Assembly: GCA_963575745.1 (NCBI GenBank)
Contig: CAUYUJ010016160.1
Location: forward strand, 273,178 to 337,177
Source: Prorocentrum cordatum
Taxonomy: Eukaryota > Sar > Dinophyceae > Prorocentrales > Prorocentraceae
DNA: 64,000 nucleotides
Reading direction: 5' to 3'
In this document: piece after piece, positions 54,176 to 63,404 of the stretch
How positions within the stretch are numbered: the first letter of the stretch is position 1
Layout of the letters: each line of letters starts with the position of its first letter
Made by a program: the position numbers and the translations under genes
Notes under the pieces: generated by a model
What the model saw: only the letters and a program-made list of their open reading frames with translations
Database searches by the model: none
What the model was told of the DNA's origin: nothing

Positions 54176-54210
54176 GTCTTGCGCGGCTTGCTGGTTTCAG
54201 TATTCCTGAG

Positions 54211-54500
54211 GGGGGGCCGCCAAGGGTATTCCACGGCCTCCATTCGCGCCAAAATGGCAGGGATGCCTCGAGCGGTTTGCCCGTTGGCATGCCCAACATC
54301 CTCCGCTTTCGGAGCAGATTTGGAGGATGTCTCGAGCGAGGCGCTCACTTAGAGGGGGCCGCCAGGGGTATTGCACGGCCTCCGTTCGCGCCAAAATGGC
54401 GGGGATGTCTCGAGCGGTTTGCCTGTTTGCATGCCAAACATCCTCCGTTTTATCCTCCGCTTTCGGAGCAGATCTGGAGGATGTCTCGAACGAGGCGCTC
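54211..54500 (+). repeat. Tandem duplication, about 140 bp x 2
   Basis: GGGGGCCGCCA-GGGTATT-CACGGCCTCC through GAGCAGAT-TGGAGGATGTCTCG is present twice (from 54211 and from 54352). The second copy has a small internal duplication (CATCCTCCGTTTTATCCTCC). Confidence 0.8.
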
Positions 54501-54599
54501 ATTTTCGCCCCCGAGGGGGGGCCAGATGTTGAGGATGTCTCGATCGGTTTGCTTGTTTTGGTGGCCAGACTCGTGGGCACAGATTCTCCCCAGGATGCC

Positions 54600-55325
54600 A
54601 CAGGAGGCCCCAGCAGACTCCAGGAGGCCCCAGGAGGCCACATGAGGTCCCAGAAGGTATCAGGAGGCCACAGGAAGACCCAAGAGGCCACAGGATGTCC
54701 CAAGAGGCTCCAGGAGGCCCCAGGAAGCTCCAGGAGGCCTCAGGAAGCCACAGGAGGCCCCAGGAGGCCACAGGAGGCCACAGGAAGCGCCAGGAGGCAA
54801 CAGGAGGCCCCGAGAGGCCCCAGGAGCAGGAGGCCTCTGAAGGCAACAGGAGTGGCTCCAATCCCATGTGTTGTACGTGTGCTCCTATAGATTGGGCCTC
54901 ACCTGGAGCACGGATCCTTGATGGAATACGTATGTTTTTATATCTTGTCTTTCTCCTGTGTATGCAATCCTACATGTTTTACTTATGCTTCTATAGATTG
55001 GGCCTCCCCTGGGGCACGAGTGCTTGGTGTTTTACTTGGTTTCTGTAGATTGCCCTTCTCCTGTGGCTCCAATCCGCAATGTTTTATGTACGTCTGTTCC
55101 TATAGATTGGGCTTCTCCTGGGGCCCGAATCCTTCCTGGGAGGTCCCAGGAGGCTCCAGGAGGCCCCAGGAGGCCCCAGGAGGCCACGCGAGGCTCCAGG
55201 AGGCCTCAGGAGGCCACTCGAAGCCCCAAGAGGCCCAGGAGGCCCCAAGACCCAAAAGGCTCCTGGAGGCCCCAGGAAGCCCCAGGAGGTTCCAGGAGGC
55301 CCCTGGAGGCCCCAGGCTCATGCGC
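54600..55325 (+). repeat. CAGGAGGCC array interrupted by ~100-bp repeats
   Basis: 54600-54840 and 55130-55325 are 9-bp CAGGAGGCC/CCAGGAGGCCA arrays. Between them, TCCTATAGATTGGGCCTC-CCTGG recurs at about 54882, 54990 and 55098, with a weaker copy at 55043, separated by partly similar sequence (ATGTTTTA, TCTCCTGTG). Confidence 0.75.
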
Positions 55326-55509
55326 AGAGACGCGCTCGTAAACCTGAGACTCATTCAGACTCCAATTCATTCGCAGTTAGTTTCATGACCAGACCGTGAC
55401 AACTTAAGCCCGCTTGTATTCGAAAATTCTTGCGCCTAGACACTCACGGAGGACAGGTCCATGCGAATAGATGCACGTCTGGGGAGCTCCACGCAGTGAA
55501 TCATTTGAG

Positions 55510-56008
55510 TACGTTTGAATCGTTGTTGAGTATGTTCTGTTGTTCCTCGAGAATCCGCCTGTAGGAGGACGTGCCCGACCTAAAGCTATTCTCGGCCTCC
55601 AGGGGCCCTTCTACTGGGCCCCGATGTGCCCCACCCCGCCCAAGCGTCACAGCTGCCTGGCCCCCCGCCGCCTCGACAGGCCGTTGCCGCAGGCCATGAC
55701 AAAGAATCGAATCTCGAAAGAATCTCGAAGGCCTCCCGTCGTCGTCGAAGCCTAATCTCGAAGGAATCTCGAAGGCCTCCCGTCGTCGGAGGAGGCTCTC
55801 TGAGCCTTCTCCGAGGCCCTTGGCGCCCTCTGAGGAGGCCTGCCCCCCCATTCGCTTCCCCCCGAGGGGAGAAGGCGCCTTCCGGGCCCTCGCGGGGGCC
55901 CGGAGCTTGGCGCCGCTCGTGCAGCTCCCGCCCCGGAGAGCGCGTCGCGATCTGCAGAGGCGGCGCACCTCAGGCCAGCAATTGGGCATTGTTCTGGTTC
56001 GCCGTTTC
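55510..56008. other. No gene; short shared repeats
   Basis: 55555-55588 matches 18370-18402. AATCTCGAAGGAATCTCGAA repeats lie at 55705-55770. No supported gene. Confidence 0.4.
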
Positions 56009-56076
56009 GAAAGTCGGGGGCGGAAAAGAGGGGGGTGACGACTAGGGGGGGGGGGATATCATGGCGGGGGCCATGA

Positions 56077-58239
56077 CATTTCCCCAGATTTTATAGCATC
56101 CCCCTTTCGCCTCCTGCTTCTTTGGACGTCTACATTGATGATCAAGGTTTGTCTTCGACTGGCCCCCCGAAAGTCGTCATTGACTCGATCGTTCGAGGGG
56201 CTCATGCGCTCGACTTGGTCGTCCAGGAAGCTTTCGGATGCTCCTTCGCCCTTGATAAAACGGCCATTGTTTCCAGCTCCAAGTGTGTGGGGTCGCTTGT
56301 GCTTTCTCGTCTCAGCCATCTCTGCCAGCGCTGTACGGGTTCAGCTGTCAACCTTGGAGTTGACTACTCGGCAGGCCGTGCTGTTAGAGTTGCTGGACGT
56401 TCGGCCAAGATGAAGGCCAGGCTCGCCAAGGCTGGCAGAGCGGCGCGGCGCCTAGTGCGGCAGGCTAAGGTGCTTACACGGTCTACTGCCTTAAAGGTCT
56501 TCTCTGCTGGGCCCCTGGTGGGGGCCTCGTACGGCTCCGAAGTCACGGGCATAAGTGATCACGACCTTAGCTTGCTGCGCCGACGCCTATTTAGTGTTGT
56601 GCGCCCTTTCAGTCGGCTGAGGTCTCTCACGGTGCTCGCCCTGCTGGACAATGACCCGACTTGGCGTGCAGCCACAGCTCCCATTCTCCGATGGAGCAAA
56701 GATATCTGGCTCAGGCAGACAGGTGCTTTCAGCTGGGCGATCCCCCTGCCCACCCTGAGGATTGCCTGGGCTGCTATTCTTTCTGACCCCTGTTGTAGTT
56801 GGAGAAAGGTTGCTGGGCCGATTACGGCCATGAGGATGTCCCTTGTGAGATTAGGGTGGAGCATGCCCAACTTCATGACCCTGGTCGACGATTTGGGGAA
56901 ATCCATCCCCCTTGGGATTTTCTCGCCTGCTCTTGTTGGGTCCCTGGTCCGAGCGGGATACCTGAGGATGTTGGAAAGAGATGCGGCTGCCTGTCGGGGT
57001 ATCTCTTATCGTTTGTGTTACGATGCCGTCAAGGAATACATCGCTCCTCGTAGCAAGCGTGATACGGCTCTTCAGAAGGCCAGGATTAGAGCCTTCTCCA
57101 CGGAGGCCATCATGACGCAGGCTCGCGCCAGGGCCCTCGGGTACGATGTCGATCCGTGTTGTGTTCTTTGTGGAGCTAAAGACACCATCTTCCATCGGCT
57201 GTGGGAATGCCCTTTCCCTGATGCTGTCACCGCTCGGCTTGAGGCTACTGACAGTGAGGTGATTGAGGCCGCCCTGTCAGCTAAGGCGCCTGGAAATGAC
57301 GACGAGCTTTTTGTCTTTATATCTGGCGCCTTTCGGCACCCCGCCGACTCCTTCCCTCGGACGGCTGATGAGCAAGATGATGGTCCGACCTTGATCTGGC
57401 ACAAGATGCCTGAGACGGACCCTGACGGAGCCCCTATCAGCAATAGAGTCTGGGGGCCCCTTTTTGTGGACGGCTCGTGCTCCCGTCATGCTGTCAAGGA
57501 GCTGTCTAGGGCTGGATCTTCCGTCTGCATGGTCGACAATTCGGGCGATCTTGTGGCCGAGCTGAAGGCCCTTGTTTGGGGCCCCTACCCTCAGACTCCT
57601 CAGAGTGCTGAATTCAGTGCGTTCACCTGGGCCAATGTTCTTGCGACCCATCCTTCTGAATGCCATGTGTATTCTGATTGCAGTAACGTGGTCCAGACTG
57701 CTGCGCTTGACAAGCAGCTTCAGCTCTCTCCTAAGCGTATGTATTCAGGGGCTTTTCTTCAGGTGCATGGTCAGGTCTCGAGGTTGGCGGCCTGTACCAA
57801 GGTGGCTGCGCACCTTGACCTGGATGCGCCTGGGATTTCAGCTGAGGAGCGGTGGCGCCGTCTTGGCAACCACCACGCTGATGTGGGTGCCAAGCAGGCG
57901 GTCCGCCTTCACCCCACGGATGATGCTCTTTTGCAGGAAGCTGATCGTCTCGTGTCTTTGGCGAGGGCCACCTTAAAAGTTGCTGTGCATGTGCTCCCTT
58001 TGTGGCCTCCTGTGGATCTGGACGGGGTCGGCAGAATCCCAGAGGTTAAGAGTCCGAAGAAGGAGGTGCCAGGGCACGACTGGAGGTCGTGGGGCGGAAT
58101 CTGGAGGTGCGCTCACTGTTTGAGGGGGAACCGTGCCTTTTTCGAAGCCAGCTCCAGGTTCCTGTTCTCGGTCCTCTTTAGTCCACGCAGATTCTCAGGA
58201 CGCCTTAGGCCATCGGACTGTGGCTTTCCCGTGTTCTGA
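56077..58239 (+). CDS. 5'-truncated non-LTR retrotransposon protein: RT end, zinc knuckle, RNase H
   Basis: The ORF has no ATG before the first conserved motif. Counting the TTG at 56122 as residue 1, the RT active-site box YIDD is at residues 4-7, at the very start, so the fingers and most of the palm are missing. Next come the KTAIVSS region, a C-x2-C-x7-H-x4-C knuckle (residues 347, 350, 358, 363; zf-RVT type) and an RNase H type 1 domain with all four acidic residues: D450 (FVDGS), E497 (SAEFSAF), D519 (VYSDCSN), D587 (HHADVGAK). A W-x2-C-x2-C-x-x-x pair follows (residues 663, 666). Codon use is even and the frame is long (705 codons), so decay is slight. The last about 35 codons, after 58137, are out of frame. 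It cannot make a working reverse transcriptase; RNase H could be intact. Confidence 0.85.
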   Translation, partial: HFPRFYSIPLSPPASLDVYIDDQGLSSTGPPKVVIDSIVRGAHALDLVVQEAFGCSFALDKTAIVSSSKCVGSLVLSRLSHLCQRCTGSAVNLGVDYSAGRAVRVAGRSAKMKARLAKAGRAARRLVRQAKVLTRSTALKVFSAGPLVGASYGSEVTGISDHDLSLLRRRLFSVVRPFSRLRSLTVLALLDNDPTWRAATAPILRWSKDIWLRQTGAFSWAIPLPTLRIAWAAILSDPCCSWRKVAGPITAMRMSLVRLGWSMPNFMTLVDDLGKSIPLGIFSPALVGSLVRAGYLRMLERDAAACRGISYRLCYDAVKEYIAPRSKRDTALQKARIRAFSTEAIMTQARARALGYDVDPCCVLCGAKDTIFHRLWECPFPDAVTARLEATDSEVIEAALSAKAPGNDDELFVFISGAFRHPADSFPRTADEQDDGPTLIWHKMPETDPDGAPISNRVWGPLFVDGSCSRHAVKELSRAGSSVCMVDNSGDLVAELKALVWGPYPQTPQSAEFSAFTWANVLATHPSECHVYSDCSNVVQTAALDKQLQLSPKRMYSGAFLQVHGQVSRLAACTKVAAHLDLDAPGISAEERWRRLGNHHADVGAKQAVRLHPTDDALLQEADRLVSLARATLKVAVHVLPLWPPVDLDGVGRIPEVKSPKKEVPGHDWRSWGGIWRCAHCLRGNRAFFEASSRFLFSVLFSPRRFSGRLRPSDCGFPVF

Positions 58240-58633
58240 CAACTCCGTTCCTTTTATCTGTCTTAAATGTAACTGCCTCACTTGCGGAGGCCATATTCGT
58301 GGACTCAGTAAACAGTGTGTTTCGGTTCCGTCGCGTGCGTGCAAGCAGGGTTGGGAATATTTGTGCAAAGGCCTCCACCCCAGGTGCCAGCTGAGAATTT
58401 CTGGCGTCATGGTGGACACTGAAGGCCTGATCCAGTGTTTCAACTCTGCTGCTGCCCTCGCTGCTCTCGCCGACGGTGCGTCGGATGTGCCTGTGCAGGC
58501 ACCCATCTCGAGCGGTCGAGTTGAGTCGGAGCCCCCTCAGCAGGAGATGAGGCAGGGACCCCAACAAATGCGACAGGGCTCACCTTTTTTCCTGGCGAGG
58601 CGCCGCCAGGATGAGTCGGACAGTTCGGATTGA
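58137..58633 (+). pseudogene. Out-of-frame C-terminal Cys-rich tail of the retrotransposon protein
   Basis: Frame 2 from about 58137 continues the protein in the style of related dinoflagellate elements: ALGHRTVAFPCSDN, then FICLKCNCLTCGGHIRGLSK (Cys pairs at 58259 and 58268), then a basic/acidic end QDESDSSD and TGA at 58631-58633. The switch falls at the T5 in TGCCTTTTTCG (about 58136), so one 1-bp indel (mutation or sequencing error) explains the break. Confidence 0.65.
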
Positions 58634-58674
58634 AGTTTCGGTGGCGCAGGGCCGCCTCTCCATATTCGTTTTTG

Positions 58675-59095
58675 CTTGCACGGCCCGATGCGGCTGACCC
58701 TTTTGGCAGGCATCCGTGCTATACCCCACATCTGGGGCGAGTTTGTTAGTGTCCTGGCGCTGTTTGTACCAGGGACTGCTGACCTCGCCGTCCTTGTGTG
58801 GGTGGTCGAGTTGTCCCGTGGCGTGGGTGCGCCGTTTTTTTTTTTTTGGCAAGCACGGCCCGATGCGTCTGACCCTTTTGGCAGGCATCCGTGCTATACC
58901 CCACATCTGGGGCGAGTCCGACGGCCGTCCTGGCGCTGGCTGCGCCAGGGGCGGCGGGCTCGTCGTCCTTGTGTGGGTGGTCGATGTTTCTTTCTTTGGA
59001 TTTGTTGTGTATAGTATCGTTGTGCGTGCGTCCGTCTTGCACGCGCGTCAGGCACCCCACTTCTGGGGGAAGGTACGAGCACATCTAGGGTGCAC
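58675..59095 (+). repeat. 175-bp tandem repeat in the retroelement 3' region
   Basis: GCACGGCCCGATGCG-CTGACCCTTTTGGCAGG...CCCCACATCTGGGGCGAG is at 58679 and again at 58854, followed in both by GTCCTGGCGCTG and CTTGTGTGGGTGGTCGA. A third, diverged unit begins near 59030 (CACCCCACTTCTGGGGG). Such 3' repeats could serve RT recognition. Confidence 0.8.
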
Positions 59096-59749
59096 TTTCC
59101 CCTGTTCCGAGCACGGGGGTGACTCCATCCCGACTGTGGCTCGGCTGGTGTTGCTGTGGCCTTGAGCATGGGGCTCTTGGCCCCAACATCTCTTTTTATA
59201 GCGTTGGGCGTGCGTCCTCGTGCGGTTGTGCGTTCGCTCGTCCTTCTTGCACTGTCGTCCGCCACGGGGGGCAATCGAGGCTCTCGTGGCAGGGCGCTGT
59301 CTCAGCCGTTGTCCCTCTTGCACAGCCGAGGGCAGTCGGTTCGAAATAGCCTTCCCATTTGCAGTCTCCCTGCATTTGGGTTGTTTTGCGCTCTCAGCTC
59401 GGCGCCCGTCTGTGGCCCTGTGTGCCTGCCCCTCTCCTAGAGATGCTGCGGCAGGTGCACATTTTTGGGGCTCCAGGACGCAGAGACCCTTTTGGTCTTT
59501 CGAGCTTTCTCACTTGCGCTGATGACTCAGGCTTTTGGTCTGGGTCTGGGAGCCAGTATCCCCCTCCGCTGCTGGCCCGTTTCCTTGGTCAGTCCAAGGT
59601 TTTTGGAGGCGTTGGCGTTGATGTCAAAAAAAATCTTCTTCGTTCATTACGTCCCTGGCCCCCCCGCTGGGCCGCGCACATGCCGCCGGTCATGATTTGC
59701 ACCCCCCCTCTTGGACACCCCCCTCTTTGCCGCTCCCGAGAAAGGTCCA

Positions 59750-60145
59750 GGGGGGCATTCCCTGGCCCCAGAACCTTCAAACAAACGGCTTAGGAAGCTG
59801 GTCTAGGGGACCCCCCCTTGGCCAAGGAGCTGCTTGAACCAGGACTCGCTCTCTTCCTTCATTCATGCCAACGGTCAGGGAATGCAGGGCCAGAATACCC
59901 AGGATTGGGCTGGCCAGTCATTTGCGGTGTAGGCGCATAGTTGGCCTCCTGCAGGACAAGACGTTGCAGAAGATGCTCGCGCAGAAGAAGGACAGGGCTG
60001 CGGAGAGGGTGCTTGGTAAGGGGGTCTCCCGTGAAGGCGGGTCGACTCTTACTTTCCCCTCGACTTCTGTCTGCATGCTCCCTTCTCTTTTGCCCCCACC
60101 TGAGCTTCTCCGCTTGTCCCCCGCGAATGCTCTTCCGGAGGCTCG
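59750..60145. other. No feature recognised
   Basis: About 400 bp right of the MITE-1 boundary, no domain in the ORFs. Confidence 0.35.
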
Positions 60146-60148
60146 TGG

Positions 60149-60412
60149 CCAGAGAAGGTGAAGAGAGGAGGAGAGAGAGGAGGAAGAGGCGGAGGCGGCC
60201 GAAGGCGGGAGGGGGAGGAGGAGGGAGCGGGAGAGAAGAAGGAGAAAGGGGAGGAGGAGGGTGAGGAGGAAGAGAGGGAGGAGGAGGAGGAGGAGGAGGA
60301 GGAGGAGGAGGAGGAGGAGGAGGAGGAGGAGGAGGAGGAGGAGGAGGAGGAGGAGGAGTGGTGAGGAGGAGGATTAGGAGGAGAAGGAGGAGGAGGAGGG
60401 TAAGGAGAAGGA
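60149..60412. repeat. (GGA)n microsatellite
   Basis: GGA tract with GCGGA, GAGA and GTGA variants. Confidence 0.95.
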
Positions 60413-60606
60413 GAGGATCGTGCTTCGAGGATCTTGCTGTATGGACGTATTTGATCCATCGCGTGCCTCCGTGGGCCTCCTGAAAACTCCTGGGGACCTC
60501 CAGAGGTCTCTTGGGTCTCCCGGACTTCCGTGGGCGTGCGGACCTTTAAAAAGACCCCCGGGGATTGCCGGGGACCGGTGGTGCCAGAGACTGCCGGAGA
60601 CACCGC

Positions 60607-60704
60607 GACTCCTCCTCCTCCTCCTCCTCCTCCTTCTCATCCTCCTTGTCTCCTCTTCCTCCTCCTTCCTCCTCCTCTTCCTTCTCCTCCTCCTCCTCCA
60701 CCGT
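60607..60704. repeat. (TCC)n microsatellite
   Basis: TCC/TTCC tract. Together with the GGA tract about 200 bp to the left it forms an inverted pair that could pair intrastrand. Confidence 0.9.
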
Positions 60705-60709
60705 CAGAG

Positions 60710-62530
60710 TCGGCTTGGAATTTCTTGGCACGGCACGCGCCACTCGCCCTCTTGCGTCATCCACTCCCTCCTCGTGCTGGGCGCCATCTGGCCACTCGCC
60801 GTGTCTCCGATATTCCCCATTGGTCGGCCATGACCCTCGGAGGCCCCTGATGTGTTCTGACTGGTCCTGCCGTCCTCCATGCTACCCTGCTTCCTCCTCT
60901 TTGCCTTCCTCTGCTCTTCCTCCACCCTCTCGCCTCCCCCTCACGTTCTCCCTCGCTCTGGCTCCTCGGTTTCTGCCTGGAGCTCACCTCGGGGCGGCCG
61001 ATCTCTCGGAGGCCGCATGCTTCCTTCGGCCGCCTTACGCGGTTGTCCTGCCATCTCGTCCTACTGGATGTGTGGCTTGAGTGGTGGTGGTTGCCGTCAT
61101 CCTCCAGGCTACCCTTCACGGTTGCCCCATGTACTGCAGTGTCTCGGAATTGGAGCACATACATTACCAGTGGCGGGCTGTTTTTCAATCCCAGGACTTC
61201 TCGAGGGTCGGGGACGATGTCGGGGCGGTGTGGCGTATAGTTGTTTCACCGCATTCCCGGGGAAGCAACGAAAAATATATACACCAGGATCCCGTATACA
61301 CCAGGATCCGCTTTCCGGTGCGAGTTTCAGTGCGTGGCCGGAAAAAGCGTCGGTGTATAGAGTTCGCCTCCTTATTGTCTTCATGCCCTATCGACCAATT
61401 TCCTTCGCTCTCTCGTTTGTCCCATTGTGCTGGACACGTCCCCCCGTGCCTCGCCCTGAGCCGGACTGGCAGAACGGGAATGTCAGCCCGCGGGAGAGAC
61501 GGTCGCTCCCTACTCCCGTCCAGAACCCACAGACCCCTCCCCCCCAGAGAAAACGTTGGAGGAGAAACGTTGGAGGGGGGGGGGGGGCGCAGAACACGTC
61601 ACCACAAAGGATGGGTAGTCAGACTCTGCCTTGACCAGCCCCCTCCACGCCTCACGCGGGTAAAAAAGGGCATGTACGTCGGCCTGCCCTTCCCCCTTTG
61701 TTCCAAACCCTCCCGGGCGCTCTCCGCGACGCCCATCTCAAGTGCTCCCCCCGTCTACCCCTGACGTGGGAGAAACAAGGGCATGGGGGAACCCTGGAGG
61801 GGGGAGTGCGGGCGGACTAGCGCACAGTGAGCTCGCCCCGCGTTGGCGCGGCGGCGATCCCAGGGCGGGCGGCGCAGGCGGAAGGCCACCGGCGACCTGC
61901 GCCGAGCCAGTCTGGAGCGCCCCTCGCAATGGGGAAAGCGGCGACCGTTTCAAAATCGTTCTGCCATGATTCGCCCACGCGGTGTCAGAATTCGCAGCCT
62001 ACGTCGTCACGCAGGGACATGCAGGAGTCTAGCGTACAGTCGTTTTTGAGTACCAGGGCGACCCTTCCGAGGCAATGGTGCCAGTGCGGTTTGCGTTTCT
62101 GTCCCATGCCCTCTGCGTTCCTGGGGCAGTGTGGCTCTCGGAAGGATCTTGTATCCTCTCACGTGTCCTCTCGATTGTGTGCAGTTGTTCCCCCCTGCTC
62201 ACTCGACTCCACCCGCGCCTCTCTGCAGAAGTCGGGTCCGCGGGCAGTCCCTGGAGATGCTGTACCACAAGACCACGCCGGGGGCATCCGCGCTCCACGC
62301 GGGTGGCGGCGGCAAGAGAGAAGGCAGCCCGCAACGGTGGGGTTGGCCTTCGCGTGTGCCTGCTGAGCCCTGAGGGCCCCCCTCTGGCCGACCCAGGCTT
62401 GGCAGCCGCGCGAGGCCGACCCGTCCCTCCGCTGGCCCGGGGGCCGGGGTCATATGTCGGAGCTACTTTGTGGCCGGCCCGGGTTCGCGACACGGCCCGA
62501 GGCTGACCTGGGTCAGCGCTGACCTGGCTC
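60710..62530. other. No gene recognised
   Basis: ORFs up to 250 residues (60879-61634) overlap others and have no domain. GATCCCGTATACACCAGGATCC at 61288-61309 is a small repeat. 61795-62640 may contain exons, but none can be defined except the weak candidate below. Confidence 0.3.
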
Positions 62531-62532
62531 AG

Positions 62533-62648
62533 CACGTCCCCGATCGCAGTGGGCGCTGCGTCAAGGCGGTTGTGGGGTCGGAGGGAGTCTCCACGAAGTT
62601 CAGCCCGTGTGCGGAATCTGAGGAGCTTGTGCCTGCGGCCTGGCCAAG
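62533..62648 (+). CDS. Candidate Cys-containing exon
   Basis: Between GGCTCAG and AAG|GTAGGCG the frame reads about 38 codons of unbiased sequence (DRSGRCVKAVVGSEGVSTKF then SPCAESEELVPAAWP). The boundaries look like AG acceptor and GT donor, and the ORF stop overlaps the donor. CVK resembles the candidate exon at 16011-16100. Family unknown. Confidence 0.3.
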
Positions 62649-62780
62649 GTAGGCGCTCGCTCTTCTAGCCAATCGTGCACGACATCCGCTTTAAAGCACG
62701 GTCGCGTCATCCGTTTTCGGGCCAGCATTTTGGATGTCATGCCCACGAAGTGGAAAGCTGATCCATGCTCACTTCCCAGA

Positions 62781-62930
62781 CACGCGATGTCTTTTTTCAA
62801 TACGGGGTCCCCAGAAGTCTCAACCCCTTCTCGAGGGGGCGGCGTTTCATCCCGGCGAGGGCATTCTGACGCCGAAAGGGCTAAACATTTCCCAGCGTGA
62901 TTCTTGCCACGACTCGAGCATGTATGGGAT
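62781..62930 (+). repeat. R6 dispersed repeat copy 3
   Basis: GATGTCTTTTTTCAA, GGGGTCCCCAGAAGTCTC, AACCCCTTCTCGAGGG, TTTCATCCCGGCGAGG and GACGCCGAAAGGGC follow the order of copies 1 and 2. No MITE-2 follows here. Confidence 0.55.
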
Positions 62931-62934
62931 TCCA

Positions 62935-63400
62935 TCCTGAGCTGCGTGCTGACCTCCTTACTGGAGCAGTCCTTAACGAACGACTTGCGTTTTCCATAGT
63001 GTCTTGCGTTCGCCGAGGACGAGCGGAAATAGGAGGGAGGAGGGAGGAAACCACTCCAGCAGCCACGACAGCGCTTGGGGGAGGGAGTATTAGCACCAGC
63101 CACGACAGTTCTCGCGCCCCAGAGAAAAGTCAATACCTGGGGCATCCATGTGTTGTTCACTTTCCGCGGGTTAGAGCCAAGACATGCTCGCTTCGTAATA
63201 TAACCGCCTCCGGGGGCCCTCTCCAGGCCCTGGTGCCGTCAAACAACGATTAACCGTCGCCAGGGATAGGAGTCGGGATTTCCCGGGAATTCGTATAGAC
63301 CGCAATCAGGACGTCGCATGTCTTGGAAAGCATATCTATCCCCCATTTAGTGCTGGGGCTTTGGGGTATTTATTTCTGTTATGAGGAACTTTGCCGTGCC
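62935..63400. other. No feature recognised
   Basis: Ordinary composition with no supported gene. Confidence 0.35.
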
Positions 63401-63404
63401 CTCG

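Larger units (their letters stand above)
56014..59739 (+). mobile_element. MITE-1 copy 4 carrying a retrotransposon insertion
   Basis: The left MITE-1 half (56014 to about 56100) has the normal start TCGGGGGCGGAAAAGAGGGG; the right half (about 59640-59739) has TTCATTACGTCCCTGG and ends CGCTCCCGA. GAAAG bounds the pair at 56009-56013 and 59740-59744, the same 5-bp duplication size as the short copies. About 3.5 kb with RT/RNase H sequence lies between. CTTCTT occurs at both inner junctions (56117-56122 and about 59635-59640), the right one after a run of about 8 A, as expected for target-primed insertion of a 5'-truncated retroelement into the MITE. Confidence 0.8.
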
